This document shows, piece after piece, positions 1 through 12,920 of a DNA stretch of 64,000 bases. The position numbers and the translations under genes were made by a program. How positions within the stretch are numbered: position 1 is the stretch's first letter; every line of letters starts with the position of its first letter. Source of the DNA: Cytospora piceicola (taxonomy: Eukaryota; Ascomycota; Sordariomycetes; Diaporthales; Cytosporaceae); assembly GCA_023375675.1 (NCBI GenBank), contig JALQBC010000060.1:1-64000 (forward strand), read 5' to 3'. Below the pieces are notes generated by a model, which was given only the letters and a program-made list of their open reading frames with translations, was not told the origin of the DNA and ran no database searches.

Positions 1-1883
1 TGGGAACTCGGGTACGGCCGTACCGGCCTCTCGCCGGACGAGCCCCTTCACCCCAGCCGGCCCTTTTGCGATAGAAAAAGAATGAATGAAAAAGCGTAGT
101 GTTTGTGGTTGAAAAGATCGAGGTTGAGGTACTTTGGGGCGACAGGGTGTAAGCAGCAGGGTGTAACAATCGCCGCACTCCTCGAGGACCCTCCTTCTGC
201 CCTACGACGCCTCACAACATGGGCGGATACCACTGCTCAGTCAGCACCTTGTCTTGCAGCTCAGATATGATTCTTAGGGACATTTCTCCATCCCGCGTGT
301 CAATTCTAAACACACTTACCACGAGCTGAACCCGATCAACGTCAAGCTCGATAATTACGGTCCTGCAGGATGAGCCTCCCTAGGGCCTGATCGGAAATTG
401 GCGTAGATATCTAGGCTCAGTCGCACCAAGAGTCCGAGAACCAGACCTTTTGTATAAAGCCCAGCGTCACGTCGTCGAGGCCCTTGAGAACCTGGTCTTA
501 GCCCTGCTATTAAGCCTTAGCTTGTAACATTGGCCGAGTCGATCTGCGATCTGCGACGGCATGTACAATCCTTTCAAGGGTACATTCTCTCGGTCCTTTT
601 GGCCCCCAACCCTCTCCTGCCGTACCCCTTGCAAGAGCACTCCACCACTGCAGCCAGACCCCTTAGCACGAAGGATATGCATGGTACTTTGCGCCCGGGT
701 GCGTATCCACCCTGGCTCGACCCCAGACCCCTGAAGCCAATGATACTGGATACGCTCAGGTACTGGTCGAATCCAGCCTTGTGCAAGACTGCCACATGTG
801 TTCGGCCACTTCCACGCGTCTTGGGCAAAATATCTGTGGCAACAGCCACAGGTTAGCCCCTCGGTGGATGATCTCAGGTGCAAGGCCTGCCACGGTATCG
901 GCCGCTCTTGTGAATATTCCGTCTGCTCAGGCGGGGAGGCGTAGGCTCGGTCACCGTGTAAGCACGAGTGTTTCTTGCCCACTCTCGTGTCTTCTCCCGG
1001 CAGAGCGGCTCGATGCCTCGATGGGCCACACCTAGCACACCCACTCTACAGCCAGGCCAGAAGCTCGCGTATCTAGCGTTGCCTGGTGTTGGTTCAGATG
1101 TAGCCCCCCCCCCCTTCCCCCACGGTCCGCAAGCATAGCTTGCTGAAGACTATAACAGCTCCGATACTGTCAAGAATGTTTCCCCACCTTTCCGCCATTC
1201 TATTCGTGGACGCCGCTCGGACTGGCGAACTGACCAATGGCAGTGCCAAGACAAGGTCTCGTCAATGCTGGCCACGCGGGCTTCCACCACCACACAGGAT
1301 TCCACCTCGAGCTACAAGTTACTATAGGCTGGGCACAAGAGCTGCGCCGCTCTGGATAAGGATCATTGAAACGAAATATGGGGCACACACTGCCAGAGGT
1401 CCGTCTGGCGCGATAGAGCGCCATGCTGGTCACGAGGGTCAATGCCGTTTGATATTGACTACGACGTTCGTCGACTCATCCGGGGGGAGCAGCCTCCATG
1501 GTGACATCGGCACGTGAAACGACACACCGCAGGCATAAGCGGTCAGATGTGCGCGGAGCACTGGAACGGTAGCTCACCCTGACAGGAAACGGCTGGCCCC
1601 TTCCTACGAAACGGTGCTGCTCCTCATGCACCTCTCGGCAGTAGGATCCTAGGGCTGACCCACGACCCACGACCTGCCATCTCCCCCCCCCCCCCTCGTC
1701 CGCAGCACTTATTTGCTCGTAAGCGTGCCCCGCTCCCCTCCCTCGCCCAGTCAAGGGCTTTACCTTCCCGTCGGATCCACTTTCTTCTTCGAGGTGTTCT
1801 GGAATATGGGTAATCAGGAGGGAGGTGGGGAGGTGGTTGTTGGTGGTGTACCGAGCTCACAGCACCATGCCATATCTAGCACC

Positions 1884-1909
1884 GGCCGTCCCGCTGTCTC
1901 GGGACGGCC
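1884..1909. other. Perfect 10-bp inverted repeat, 6-nt loop
   Basis: ggccgtcccg at 1884-1893 is followed after ctgtct by its exact reverse complement at 1900-1909. A run of eight T lies about 13 bases downstream. On the + strand this would fold into a very GC-rich hairpin followed by a T-tract. The sequence is clear; the function (structured RNA element or chance) is unknown. Confidence 0.6.
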
Positions 1910-4278
1910 TGTCATTTCTTCCCTTTTTTTTCGTGTGTGTCTGTGGACAGACCACTTTCCACGAGGGAGATGTATAAACCCCACCGAGAGATGAAGATTT
2001 CTCCGCGGGTATGTATTGAGTGGTAGGGCATGGAGGGGTGCCAGTTCCTCGGTGAGGTCTCGGGCCTGTCCTGGCCTGTCACGACTCCTAGCGATGATAC
2101 CAGCCCTCAAGATGAAACTCTGTGCGCCCGCACCCAGCTCCAGACCGGGCCGACCTTGGTTCTTGCTTGCCACCGCAGCCCTGCCGAGGACCATGTGTGC
2201 CCCTTGCCCTGTTGGGTCCCCTTGAGAACGGGGACCGAGTTTAGTGATCCCACTTCTGTCGTTGCTGCTGCGCTCCAACATAACATAGCCATCCAGACAG
2301 ACAGACAGACGGACGGACAGCCAACCAACGAGGTGGACCCAGCCTGTTGGCGTTGTATGTATGGTCCCAGGCGCTTTCACAGCCGACCTTTTCTGGGAAT
2401 ATGGAGCCGTGGGCCATGTGCAATACCACCTACGTAAAGTGGGACTCGGCCTGTTGCCGGGAGAGTTGGTGGTGAACCGGTGGGGGGGGGGGTGTTGGTC
2501 TCCTTCGACCCTTCGCACTCGCGGAGACCGAAAACAGGCGACCAGTCTCGAGTGGGTCCTGCCCCGGCTCTGCGGCCGACACACGACCGGGGGGAAGGGG
2601 GGTACGGACAACGGAGATGGCAGATGTCAGACAGACAAATTCCAGATCGCATCATGTACAGTAAGCGGAGCGAGCAGGCAGGGGCTGGTTTGTGGTGTGG
2701 TGGTGGTGGAGGTGATGCAGAGAACTGACAGGAACGGGGAGGGGGGGGGGGCGCTGTGTGGGATTTCGGTCGCGTCATACAACAGCGGCTGGGTTGGGAG
2801 GTGTGCGCGTCTGCGCTGCTGCGTTATGTGTCTCGATGCATGTTTATCTACCGCTAAGGTTGTTCTCGAAGGGAGATAGATGATGATGATGGGGATGGAC
2901 GGTGACATACGCGGCCCGGCAGCCTGGTAGTGGTTGATCTATGTATGACTGTAGAGGGGGCAAAAAAAAGGAAGCATATTTTGCAAAATCCCGAGTGCCC
3001 TTGGCCGATGGTTATTGGTTGGTGTATTGATGAGTTTGACTTGTTCTCGCTTTCTATGTACCGGTTTGCGCCCATCACACTGGAGGATCGTGCACCTCAA
3101 GCGCTCGTTTACGAGTGATATCCTTCTTGGTGTTATGGCATACCCCCGGTGTGTAGGATGCCCGCCAGGTTCTGTGACTGCAAGAGGAAACGGTTGGCCT
3201 GCAAGATAGGCCCTCGATTCAAGGGGGGGAAGGAAGCAAAGGCCCACGTTGTGGTGATGCCGGCAGTCATTTGGGGGCCAGGGGCGGCAGCATGATGGAC
3301 CATGAAGGGGACAATGCATCCTTCGTGCGGACAGCTCCGGTATGGGCAAGAGAGAGAGAGGGGGGGGGTGGAGGGCGTGTATGTGAGAGAGTGAGGGTGA
3401 GAAACAGATCGCGGCGACGAGTCAGAAAGAAACAAAGAAAATGTCTTCCAAACCGATGCTGGACATACACACACAGTAACAGTAGATGCACTCGCCTTAC
3501 TGTCGTTCTCGTCCTTTGGTGAGGAGGAGGAGGAGGAGGTGGTTGGCCTGTGCCGTGGGCAAGAAAGAGAGGAACCCTGGAAGAAGAAAGACAAGGGGTA
3601 CGTATCTATGTATCTACATACACTACTGGTACTCCCAACAACTGCAGTCCCCACATGGCCGGGACGCACAGTAACAGATTGCGATCAAACGCGATGTGGT
3701 GTGATGTGAAGATGCGCTTGGTATCCAATCAGAAAACGGGATGCCCCCCTCTTTGCCTTGCCGAGAGACTGATTGGAACCCCAACCTAATTAGGGAAATG
3801 AGACAAGGTGTGCTACATACATACAGGCAGTAGAATAGTATACCCAGGTACATACATACAATACAAACCAGTAGTGTACATGGGTACATAGTCAAGTATA
3901 GACGATGGATACGTAAGCGTCGCCCGGCAGCCCGGATGATATACGATGGCTCATAATGCATAATGGCGCCAAGTGACGTCCACAGCACACCTGGAACATA
4001 GCACATAACAACCCATTGCACATTGTACATAGCACATAACACCGCAAGAAAGCACAGAACAGAACAGCACAGCATCGCACCAGTGGACTCCATCATTGGA
4101 AATTCATGTACATATGGTTACTGCTGTTGACCAGAAGTGCTATTCCTGCCAGTCCCTCCCCATTCGGGCCTTTCAAAAGGGCTACTGGGGCGGAGGGAAT
4201 GGGTTTTTTGGTGTTTCTGAACCTGAGACCACACACACCTCCCAAGCAAGCCCGGCCGACGAGCAGCCGCAAAAGAGC

Positions 4279-4323
4279 CACCAAGCACCAAGCACCAAGC
4301 ACCAAGCACCAAGCACCAAGCAC
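4279..4323. repeat. 7-bp tandem repeat (CACCAAG)n
   Basis: There are about 6.4 uninterrupted copies of caccaag. The unit length is not a multiple of three and the surroundings show no coding signal. Confidence 0.95.
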
Positions 4324-5505
4324 AGCTAGCACACCAGCAGCGCCGCCGCCTACTGCAGGCGGAACTGTGCGCCCGGTTTGACATGATGGGCAGCCGGCCC
4401 CGTGGTTTCCCGTGTGACGATCCTCCTTGATCCAAACTCTGAGGCTTGCTCGCTGAGCTCTGCCGGCTCGTGATGGGGGCCCCCCTCCCTCCCCCCCGCC
4501 TCGAGTAAGCCAATTCCAGAGAAACCAAATCTGGACCAAAAAAAAAAAAGAAGAAGAAGAAGAAAGAACAAAAAAGAGAAGAGGGACGAAGAAACATGTG
4601 GGAGGGGGGGGGTGCCAGACACAACCATGATGATGCTATGATCACCTACCGTACACCTACCTACCTGCAAGCCCATGGCGCGGATTTAGAAAAAGCCTAA
4701 CCGAGGACGTGATCGATTGATCGTCCCTCTTTCTTCTTTTCCTTTATTTGCCCTTCGCCGGTCTTTTTTCTCCTCGACCTCTCCAGCTCTGTGGGGGCAA
4801 GATCGCCCGCCCTTCCTGTCCCCCCCCCACACACGGGCCACGAGAGTAGAGTGGTGAGTAAGCGAACCGCCGGGAACGTTGACATGTTGATCTCGTGGCG
4901 CCTTACATAGAGAGCAGCTACTAGTTCCCTGTGGTACATACCCCCCAACCCGCGCCCGGCCGCCCGGGGCTCCACTGGGTATCTAGGTACCTACAGTACA
5001 CAGTAGGTAGTAAGTGAGCTTGGGCCTAGGGGGAAACGGTCGAGTGGTGGTATCGATGCAGACCCTCAAAGTACCCTAGAGAGTTAGTTGCCCCCCCCCC
5101 TTCCAGGTCGAGGAGTTGCGCCTGCCTCTATCTACCAGAGTGATAATCAGTCCCTTGGCATTATCCTTTTTTCTAACTGTTTTTCTTTCATTCCATTTGT
5201 CGTCTACAGGAGAAGAGGATTCCCGCCGCGGAAGATCCGCGGCCGCTCCAATCTCGATTGCCGACCTATAGCGGTTCGCAGGAGAAGCGAGACCTCTTGG
5301 GGCTTCCAGGAGCCGTCCGTCGTTGTTGAAAGGGGGGCCCGGCTGTCTCCGAACATCTTATCAGGGGCCGTCTTGTGTTCTGTCTGTAAGTACTTGTCAT
5401 TCTTGCCAGGGACTGTATGCGCTTCTGTCGTGTTGGGGTTTGCCTACGCATGTTGGCCCTTACTGAAACCCCCGCGTCGATCAGGCAGTCAGATAGATGC
5501 CAGCC

Positions 5506-5547
5506 ATGTATGTATGTATGTATGTGTGTATGTACGTATCTGTATGT
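5506..5547. repeat. Imperfect (ATGT)n microsatellite
   Basis: The tract begins with about five perfect atgt units and then drifts through gtgt, acgt and atct variants. It lies in sequence with no supported gene. Confidence 0.9.
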
Positions 5548-6424
5548 CAGACGTCTAATTTGCTGTCAGGCTCAGAGGTACAACCGCACCCCGGAGGCCT
5601 CGAGCGAGAGGCAGGACGGGTGCCCTGACTGCTAAGTAAGGGTGACTGGCAGCAGCACAGAAAGTGAACCTTTCCGGGCCGTGCCAGGTCCATACCAGAA
5701 AGAAACCGCAACCCAGGCACCCAGTTCATTGTCGTTGGCCAAGCTGTCTGTCTGCCTGAGGACCTGCAGGATGCCACTACACAGGAGCCGACAGTCGTAG
5801 GCGTACCAGGAGCCCTGGGCACTGTCGGGGGCTTTGTAAGCCCACCGAGTCAACGAGCCTTATGAGGAGGCTTAGAAATTGCATTTGCAGGCCGGGCTAA
5901 GTAAGGCGTGATTGTCAAAGGTGTGGTGGCATCGAAGCGGGTAGGCCATGAACCCTGGAACGGTTCAATGATGCAGTTGGTCCGCAATGCAAGGGCATAT
6001 CCAACGGCTGCAGGGCCGTGGGAAACGACATGCTGATGCCGGGAGAGTGGTGCTATGGCGGTGAAGCTATCAAGACGAAACAACAGGCGGCGCGACCTAA
6101 TCGTCATGGTCGACCAATGTGCCGTGCGTATACGGAATAATACATCCCATCCGTGGGTGGGGCCCGCCGAGAGTGAGAGAGAAGCGAGGTCGGGATTTGA
6201 AATGCAGGTGCAGGTCATTCTCGCAATCAATTGCTATCTTCTGGCGATGCGGGGTTCGATCAATATATTATTCAAATTCAGTAGACCCATCCATCACCTG
6301 CGTGATGCAACATCAAGGCAGGCATAAGTGTGTATACCAAGTGTGCCCAGGGAGGGGGGGAGCCACAGGAGGTCGGTGTCGCCGTGCTTGATGTGATGTG
6401 CAGTTTCGTGGCGGGCTGATGGAC

Positions 6425-6483
6425 GGGAAGGGGGAAAAGGGAAGAGGGAAAATGGAAGATGGAAGACGGAAAAGGGAAGAAAG
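6425..6483. repeat. Homopurine tract of about 59 bp
   Basis: The + strand is almost entirely A and G, built from ggga and gaaga blocks, with single pyrimidine interruptions. Such tracts can adopt triplex structures (known in general); no role is shown here. Confidence 0.8.
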
Positions 6484-8388
6484 CCATAGGGCTGAAGCCG
6501 TCCCCACTCGCCAGACCCGACAATGAGGAACGGATCAGCGCGTAGGGAACCCAAAGTGGGGATTCAGGTCTAGTGTACACTGATGTGTATACTGGGTAGT
6601 GTGTGTACTGGGTGGTGGGTGTACTATGCCTGTCACCTTGTCAGGTGGCCCGTTCCCTATCAGTGATGCAATGCAAATCCATGCTAGCAAATCCATGAAT
6701 CCCGATGGCACATGACAACAGTAGGATCTTGGCACTGCCGTCGCTTTCGCTTTGAAGCGTGCTTGGACGGAGTCAGTCAGGAGTCAGTCATGAATCCATG
6801 GAGACGGGCAATGATATTCCTTGGTCTCGTATCATAATCATATCGCATATCGTGGGCGGACCATTGATGGTGTCGGATCTCAGTAATGGCCCGTCGGTTC
6901 GGGCTTTGCATGACTGTGCGCGCCCCTTCTCCTCCGCGGATAGCTGCTACTTGGCTTGACAGCCCCGAGCATTCCCGGAGTCAAGAAGCACATAACAGTA
7001 GTATTATTGCACCATACCGACCGTTGACATGACAAAGGGCCCCATACGAGGAGCGTTGTTGTCGTCGAGCCCCGCGGCTTCCGGCATTTGACGCCTGGTG
7101 GGAAACCAATCAGAGACTGTTTGCTAAGCACCTGTGACACGGCCACAAATGCCGAACTCACTATCTACATAGGTATCTACCTAGGCAGCTAAGTATCTAG
7201 TTAGTTCCGTGAAGGCTGCGTCGTGTTGCCCTTCTCGGACTGACTGATCGATACTGCATGTGTCTGCCTGGATTGAAGCATGCAAAAAGAGCTATTGATT
7301 TATAATTCTGGTGATCGATTGACTGTCGGGTGAGGGATTACCAAGCTACCCAGGTAGACAGACACCTAGGTACCTAGTACGCCGGCCGTCTTGCCGTGGA
7401 CTGTCACGTAACGTACTTGACAAATGTCAAGGGGCTGCCGGGCGATGGGTCCGAATTACAACTTCTCAAGTGTGAGTACTACAAACACTTTGGAATGTAA
7501 CCTGTCGTATATCCGAGTCGCTTCGCTCTGAATCACCCGTGACAGTTTTTTTTTTTCACCGCCTGGAAGGCTTGGTTGTTGGGTTGGGTTGGGAGGTTGG
7601 CATCTGGCGAAGCAAGGCAAGACAGCGGAGAGTCAACGAGGCTGTAGAGATTCAAGTCGGTTGTCGACTGGGTGATTGAAGGGAGGCAAGGAGACATTGC
7701 ATATGACAGAGAGATGTGAAACGAGCCGACCGGCCCGCAGGCCGTGTTCTTTTTTGGCGAGAAGAGGTCATGATGCGATGCGTTGCGATGCGTTGCGTTG
7801 CGTCGCGTCGTGTCGACCAGGTTTTCCAAGGTTGTGTGTGGAAGGGGAGAATTGAGGAATCGACTTGGGGTTTGGTGCAATGTCCGCTCTTTCGTGGTGG
7901 GGTTGAGAGCTTTCGCACCTGGAAATGGCGGGGACGGGCGAAGGGCACGAGCCTCAAACATGCACTACTACTGTAGTAGTGCTGTGGTACTGTGGTACTA
8001 GTATGGGTACATGCCCCACAAGGCCAAAACGGAAAAGAAAGCATGGGGCTTTGGAGGTACCCACCTAGGTAGGTACCCAGGTATCTACAGTAGGTACCCA
8101 ACAGCACTTGAGCCGCCTAGGGAGCCCCTGGAGGTGCCTACCCGGGCAGGTACTTCGTGCCAGAACCACAATAATACATGGCAATAATACATGGGATAAC
8201 ATGCTGGCTGCACAGATGTGGTTTTACTGTCTTACTCTACCTTGACTCCGTGATGAGTTGTCAACTACAATGTTGTATTCACTGTTGCGACAATACTGCC
8301 AGAATTCAGATCAATTATTCGGATCGTCCGGATCATTGCTCTTGTGGAAGAAGCATCCATCCATGGATCGTGACCATGGTGCTACTAT

Positions 8389-8408
8389 GTACCTACCTAG
8401 GTAGGTAC
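8389..8408. repeat. 20-bp perfect palindrome of the CCTAGG family
   Basis: The segment equals its own reverse complement, with core TACCTACCTAGGTAGGTA. Related palindromic pieces occur near 4980, 7170, 7365, 8056-8100, 9215, 16037-16050 and 23688-23705, the last inside an intron. All copies lie outside coding exons. Confidence 0.9.
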
Positions 8409-9264
8409 TTGGGCAGCTAGGTACCTACCCTGGTGGGTATGTATCAAGTAGCGTGGAGGACTGGAGAAAACGGAGGCAGTCCACCGTTTTTCTTTTTTGG
8501 GGATCGGCAAGATTAGAACGGCAGGGTTGCTCCGCACTACACCCGATTCAATCTGGGAGCAGGCGCAGGTCTGAGCTCTGCTCTCCCAGGGAATCCCATC
8601 CTTTGGGAGACTGGGAGACCGACCATTCACCACCCGATGCAGTACTTCAACACGGTTCTTTTGGGCCCCACCTGCACACTCATTCACCCATTCAATCAGT
8701 CACACATGCACTTACTCACTCACATTTCACTACACAGTACGTACGCGGGGATGGACGGAAATTAGGGGAACACACTTCTTGTTTCCTCTGGGTGCCATAC
8801 TATGGCTACGGGCCAATGACAAAGAAACTCACTCGTACAAGCAAGTGAGTGTGCCTTATCAACTCCGGGTTCAAACTTGTTGGCAAGATTGCATAAGTTC
8901 TCCGCCGGAACACAGCGGGCCACTCGGCCTGAGTCACTTATGCGGCTCAATGTCACTCCGCGTCTGATGCTGCTGCTCCTTCGCTACCTATCCAAGTGCT
9001 CAGCCACCCCGACATTTCAGGTCTATCACCACGGCATGACGTTGAAGGCTGGCCGAAGGAACAACTGAGAAGTCCCCAAGCCACCTGCCAAAAGGACCTG
9101 TGTGGCACCGACCCCAGAAAAACATGGCTCTACTGTGGTATATCCCTCTCGTTTGTGGTTCCCGATACGGGGGGCTTCGAGACATTGATGCCGCAGAACA
9201 AAAAGCAAATACACGGTACCTAGGTAGTCCTGCATCAGGGACAAGCTTCATAGCTGTCTCCGAT

Positions 9265-9294
9265 GGACCAGGACCAGGACCAGGACCAGGACAA
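9265..9294. repeat. 6-bp tandem repeat (GGACCA)n
   Basis: Four perfect ggacca units and one ggacaa variant. No gene context. Confidence 0.9.
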
Positions 9295-12200
9295 GGCTGA
9301 ACATCAACCTACCCACCTACCGTAATTATCTCGTGAGGAGGGGAGCCACATCGCCAGAACAGGCTCTCGCAGGTCACGATACCCGCCATGTCGATGCATG
9401 GCGTTCTTTTCTTGTGCCCCAAAGAGAGGTAGTGCCTCCGCCCGATAGGTGCTGAGATGGCAATCCAGCCAGGCACACAAGCGAGTACGAACCACCAAGT
9501 CCATTTTCCTCGTTTCTCAAGTCCGATTTCACGAGTCTTCCTGTTGGCGTCACTGGTTACTATACTTTGCCGCTTGGAGGCTGTCAAACCCGATGGCGTC
9601 TCTCCCTACACTATACGACCAACTCCGAGGCCTCATGCATACAACGTTGTAGACATCGCGATACTTCACCCGCCGCGGCCTCTGTAACGTCCTCGACGGC
9701 CCTGTCTGTCGGCGTCTGCACGTCGAGTGCTGGGCAGCCACCCAGGGCAATTAATATGCCCTCAATGTGCTGGGTTCGCCAGTGGCGTCCTATCAGCCGC
9801 TGCTCGAGTCGCCAAGTCGCCAAAAGATCCTGATAACCCCCCCCCCCCTTGCCCCCAAAGATAGAAGACGACGGACTTGGGACAAGGTCCGTGTGGCTGC
9901 AGGTCCCACCAAAGAAGGCTGGCTGAAATTAGAATATCACCGGAACCTTCCCCTTGGGCTCATAGGGCGTCGCCCGCCGTCACACACACGTGCCTGCTCT
10001 GTTGTTGTAATTTCCTCGAACTGCTCGACGATGGTGCTCAAGGCGGCCTCGCTTACCACGACGCTTCTCACTCTGGAGTTCATGCAGGTAGGGTCCCACA
10101 CCCACATGTTGACATGGCGGGGTGGGGGGGGGGGGAAGGGCTTCGGACGCCCTGCATGGTTCAGGCTACAGCCCTGCGTTGGGCGGTAGCACAGGAGCGA
10201 TACATAGGCTTCCATCTACATGGCTAAACATCTGACGCTGGAGATTCGGGGACTTGGCCCTGCAGCCACACTCTTCTGCGACTCTTGAGAGCGGTCAGGC
10301 TATATGTCACCTCTTGCTCGGTGATCGTACCGGACCAAGGGGATCTGTAAACGTCCTGCTAGATCGAGGCATCGGATTGGAGGTGCATGTATGCCTGCGG
10401 TAGGCTGCCCCCAAGGCGGAATCATGTCAACTTGGGGCAACCCTGAGGCTCTGCGATAGCTAGGCTCTAGCGACACAACCCCCCCCCCCCATTGTTCGAG
10501 ACTCCACGCGCCAGGTCTCGTAACGCCGTCTCCTCATCTCCGAGAAGCGACTCCAAGGCCAGACGTCGAGCTGCTGTCTCACGAGATCCCCAGGGCATCA
10601 GCAGGAACCCCCCTCCCCCCCATGTGGCTTCGCGGCCCCCAAACAGCGCAGGATCTCACCGTTCTCTGCTTATGCTTTGTCCCCTCCCTGCACACTCCCC
10701 CTCCCCTCCCCCCAGCAGTATGTCAGCACCCTATCTCCTCGTAGGGCTGAAGAACATTCGCGCGTCGAGTCCGACCGAGACACGCGTGCTGCTTGCTGAC
10801 TGCAGCGGTCAGATGCCTCCGGAGGTGCATTGCAGCAATGCCAAGGAACGGCGGGCATCCGCCTGTCTGTCATCCGTCACCGCTCGGTCCCTCGCCTGCC
10901 TTTTTTTTTGGGGGGGGGGGGGGAGGGAGGCATCGTGTGCCCCATGGGTTTGTTTCGTGTCCCATGTCGTCTCGTTACTTTATCTGCGACGCTGCGAGGT
11001 GGTAAACTGGGTCGGAAGCACCGAGATGACATGCCTCAGCCTTAAGAGCCACATGGGATTTTGGTCCGGGGGGGAACACACCGACGTGTCAGGACCCCTA
11101 CAAAGAGACGTCCGTCCGTCTGCAGTAAGCGGTATTGAAACCGTTGTTACGGTCATTGTCCTGCCCCCGGTGGGTAATTGTCCACAGTAAGCAGCCTTGG
11201 CTCTCTGAGCCATCGCATTATCCCGCTCTCCTGGGATAAGACAGCACGACCCCGAGGCGATGCATTGCAGAAAACGATAGAAGACTTTCCACACAACACG
11301 AGGGGTGAGCGTCCCCACAGCGATGGCTTCACGGGACGCGCCCAAGCCACCCTCGAGTCTCCCCCGCCATCGAGCGCCGGCCGCGCCCAGCCACGTCCTT
11401 CCACCCTAGGGAGGATTGCACCGCCCACGTGGAGGCGAGCGGTGCTTCGCAGCCGGGTGGGGATACTCTCCCCCGGTTATGGCTTGTGTGCGTTGAGAAG
11501 AGCCGGAGGGGGAGGGACATGATGGCGGGCAACTTGGGGGGCCATGCCTCAGGGGTAGGGAAGGAGGGATTTGAGGGCCTGGTCCAGGTGTCTCTGGAAC
11601 CAGATGTGTGGTTTCTTCCGAGGGGGAAACATGGCCGACCAGAACGTGCGAGCCGTGGACGGGACGTCTATGACCCAGCTCGCACTGTTTCGCAGGGCAG
11701 ATGACATACTGCTCGTCGGTCCGAAGGCTTCGAGACACTGGGGGACCAGCGCGGTCCTCATCCAGGACTGGGAGAACGTGGGCCACATGAGTGTGCAGCA
11801 TGCCTAGCCCGTACGCGCTCCGCTCTGTCCTGGAAGGCACCGTGCCGGGTGCTGGGCCCGATCCGAGTCCCAGGCGAAAACGCAGCCAGTCTCTCTTGCC
11901 CGCTGCGCTGTACCGTAAAGCATGGGCTCTGCGGATATCATGCTAGCAAAGAGTGGTCGCGTACCGCCGCCGGAACTCTTGACCGGCAGGAGCTTTGTCA
12001 GAGAATCCTAGACACTCGTGGTGATATTGTCCGTTAGAAACCTTGGTCAATATAAGTCGACGGCTTCACTGGCATCGTATCAGCGAGAACAAGACAGCTG
12101 CCAGATGGCGCGATCAGGAGGCCGGGCAGCCTTGACATGTCACTTTGGAACAAACAAGCAGGGGGAAAAGTAGTTGGGTTCTCGTGCGTTTTGATATTGA

Positions 12201-12920
12201 CGCTCCCCTCTGATAGATATTTCTGCTGAGGCCTCGCCATCAGAGGCAGTGACTCCTCTCATATAAGGAAACGCTGTGGCGTATGGAAGATTGCTGAGGC
12301 TGAGAACCAGGTGCTCTCGTTGTTTGGCACCAGCCTAAGGTCAAAGCCAGAAGAAGGCGAGGCAGAACGTAAGGTTCACCAGACCAACAGCTCAGCAAAA
12401 CGACCTCGCCCAATGATGTCTGGAAGTCCGTTTTGGTAGGCTTTGCTTCGAAAGCTACTCTCGGCATTTCTGCCGGGTCGAGCTATGGACCCATCCGCGC
12501 TTCTTCTATAACCCGAGTCGACGGCGCCACCAGACGTTGTCTTCCACAGGCCTGCAGAACCATTTGCGCTGTCCACGTACCATAGAGAACAAATCTCTGT
12601 TCAAGACTGTCACCCGTTCGTCCCGCCTCCGTAGGCCTCCGTAGGAAGATGGGGACTAGACTTCAACAACCATGTTCCATGTCTCACCAATCGTTCCACG
12701 TCTATAACTTTGCAAATCACCAAGACACTGAAGACCCGCCAATGTTCCTCAGCCTACCACCTCCCCAAAAAACTCGCGGTCTATTCCGCGCCTTCAACCC
12801 CCTTCCATCTTTTGCGCCGATTTCCATGCTTGAATGCCACGTACGTGGTCTTGAAAAAAGTTCCAAGAGACCGTGCTGTATCACACCATCTCGTCAATCG
12901 ATAAACCCAAGGAGGACCAC

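Larger units (their letters stand above)
1..12920. other. 12.9 kb without a supported gene, normal composition
   Basis: Read in six frames, this stretch gives only short frames with no recognisable domain; several open on TTG or GTG rather than ATG, and many run through poly-C/poly-G tracts. I found no tRNA B-box or rRNA sequence by eye. CpA and TpG are present at ordinary levels, so the region is not RIP-degraded. It holds poly-C or poly-G runs of 11-14 bases (for example 1104-1114, 1683-1695, 2482-2492, 9837-9848, 10124-10135, 10910-10923), short tandem repeats and CCTAGG-centred palindromes. It could be a long intergenic or regulatory region, or hold noncoding transcripts; fast-evolving small spliced genes cannot be excluded. 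Confidence 0.6.

Noticed and set aside
1900..1930. Bacterial-style intrinsic terminator (hairpin plus T-run)
   Set aside because: The window is nuclear fungal DNA, where such terminators are not used, and the T-run is about 13 bases from the stem.
1814..2611. 265-codon minus-strand frame
   Set aside because: It crosses several simple-sequence and poly-C segments, has random composition and no recognisable motif.
6241..6280. Possible tRNA B-box (ggggttcgatc)
   Set aside because: No A-box, acceptor stem or cloverleaf can be drawn around it.
10492..11190. 232-codon + frame
   Set aside because: It opens on TTG, contains a poly-G-encoded glycine run and shows no domain.
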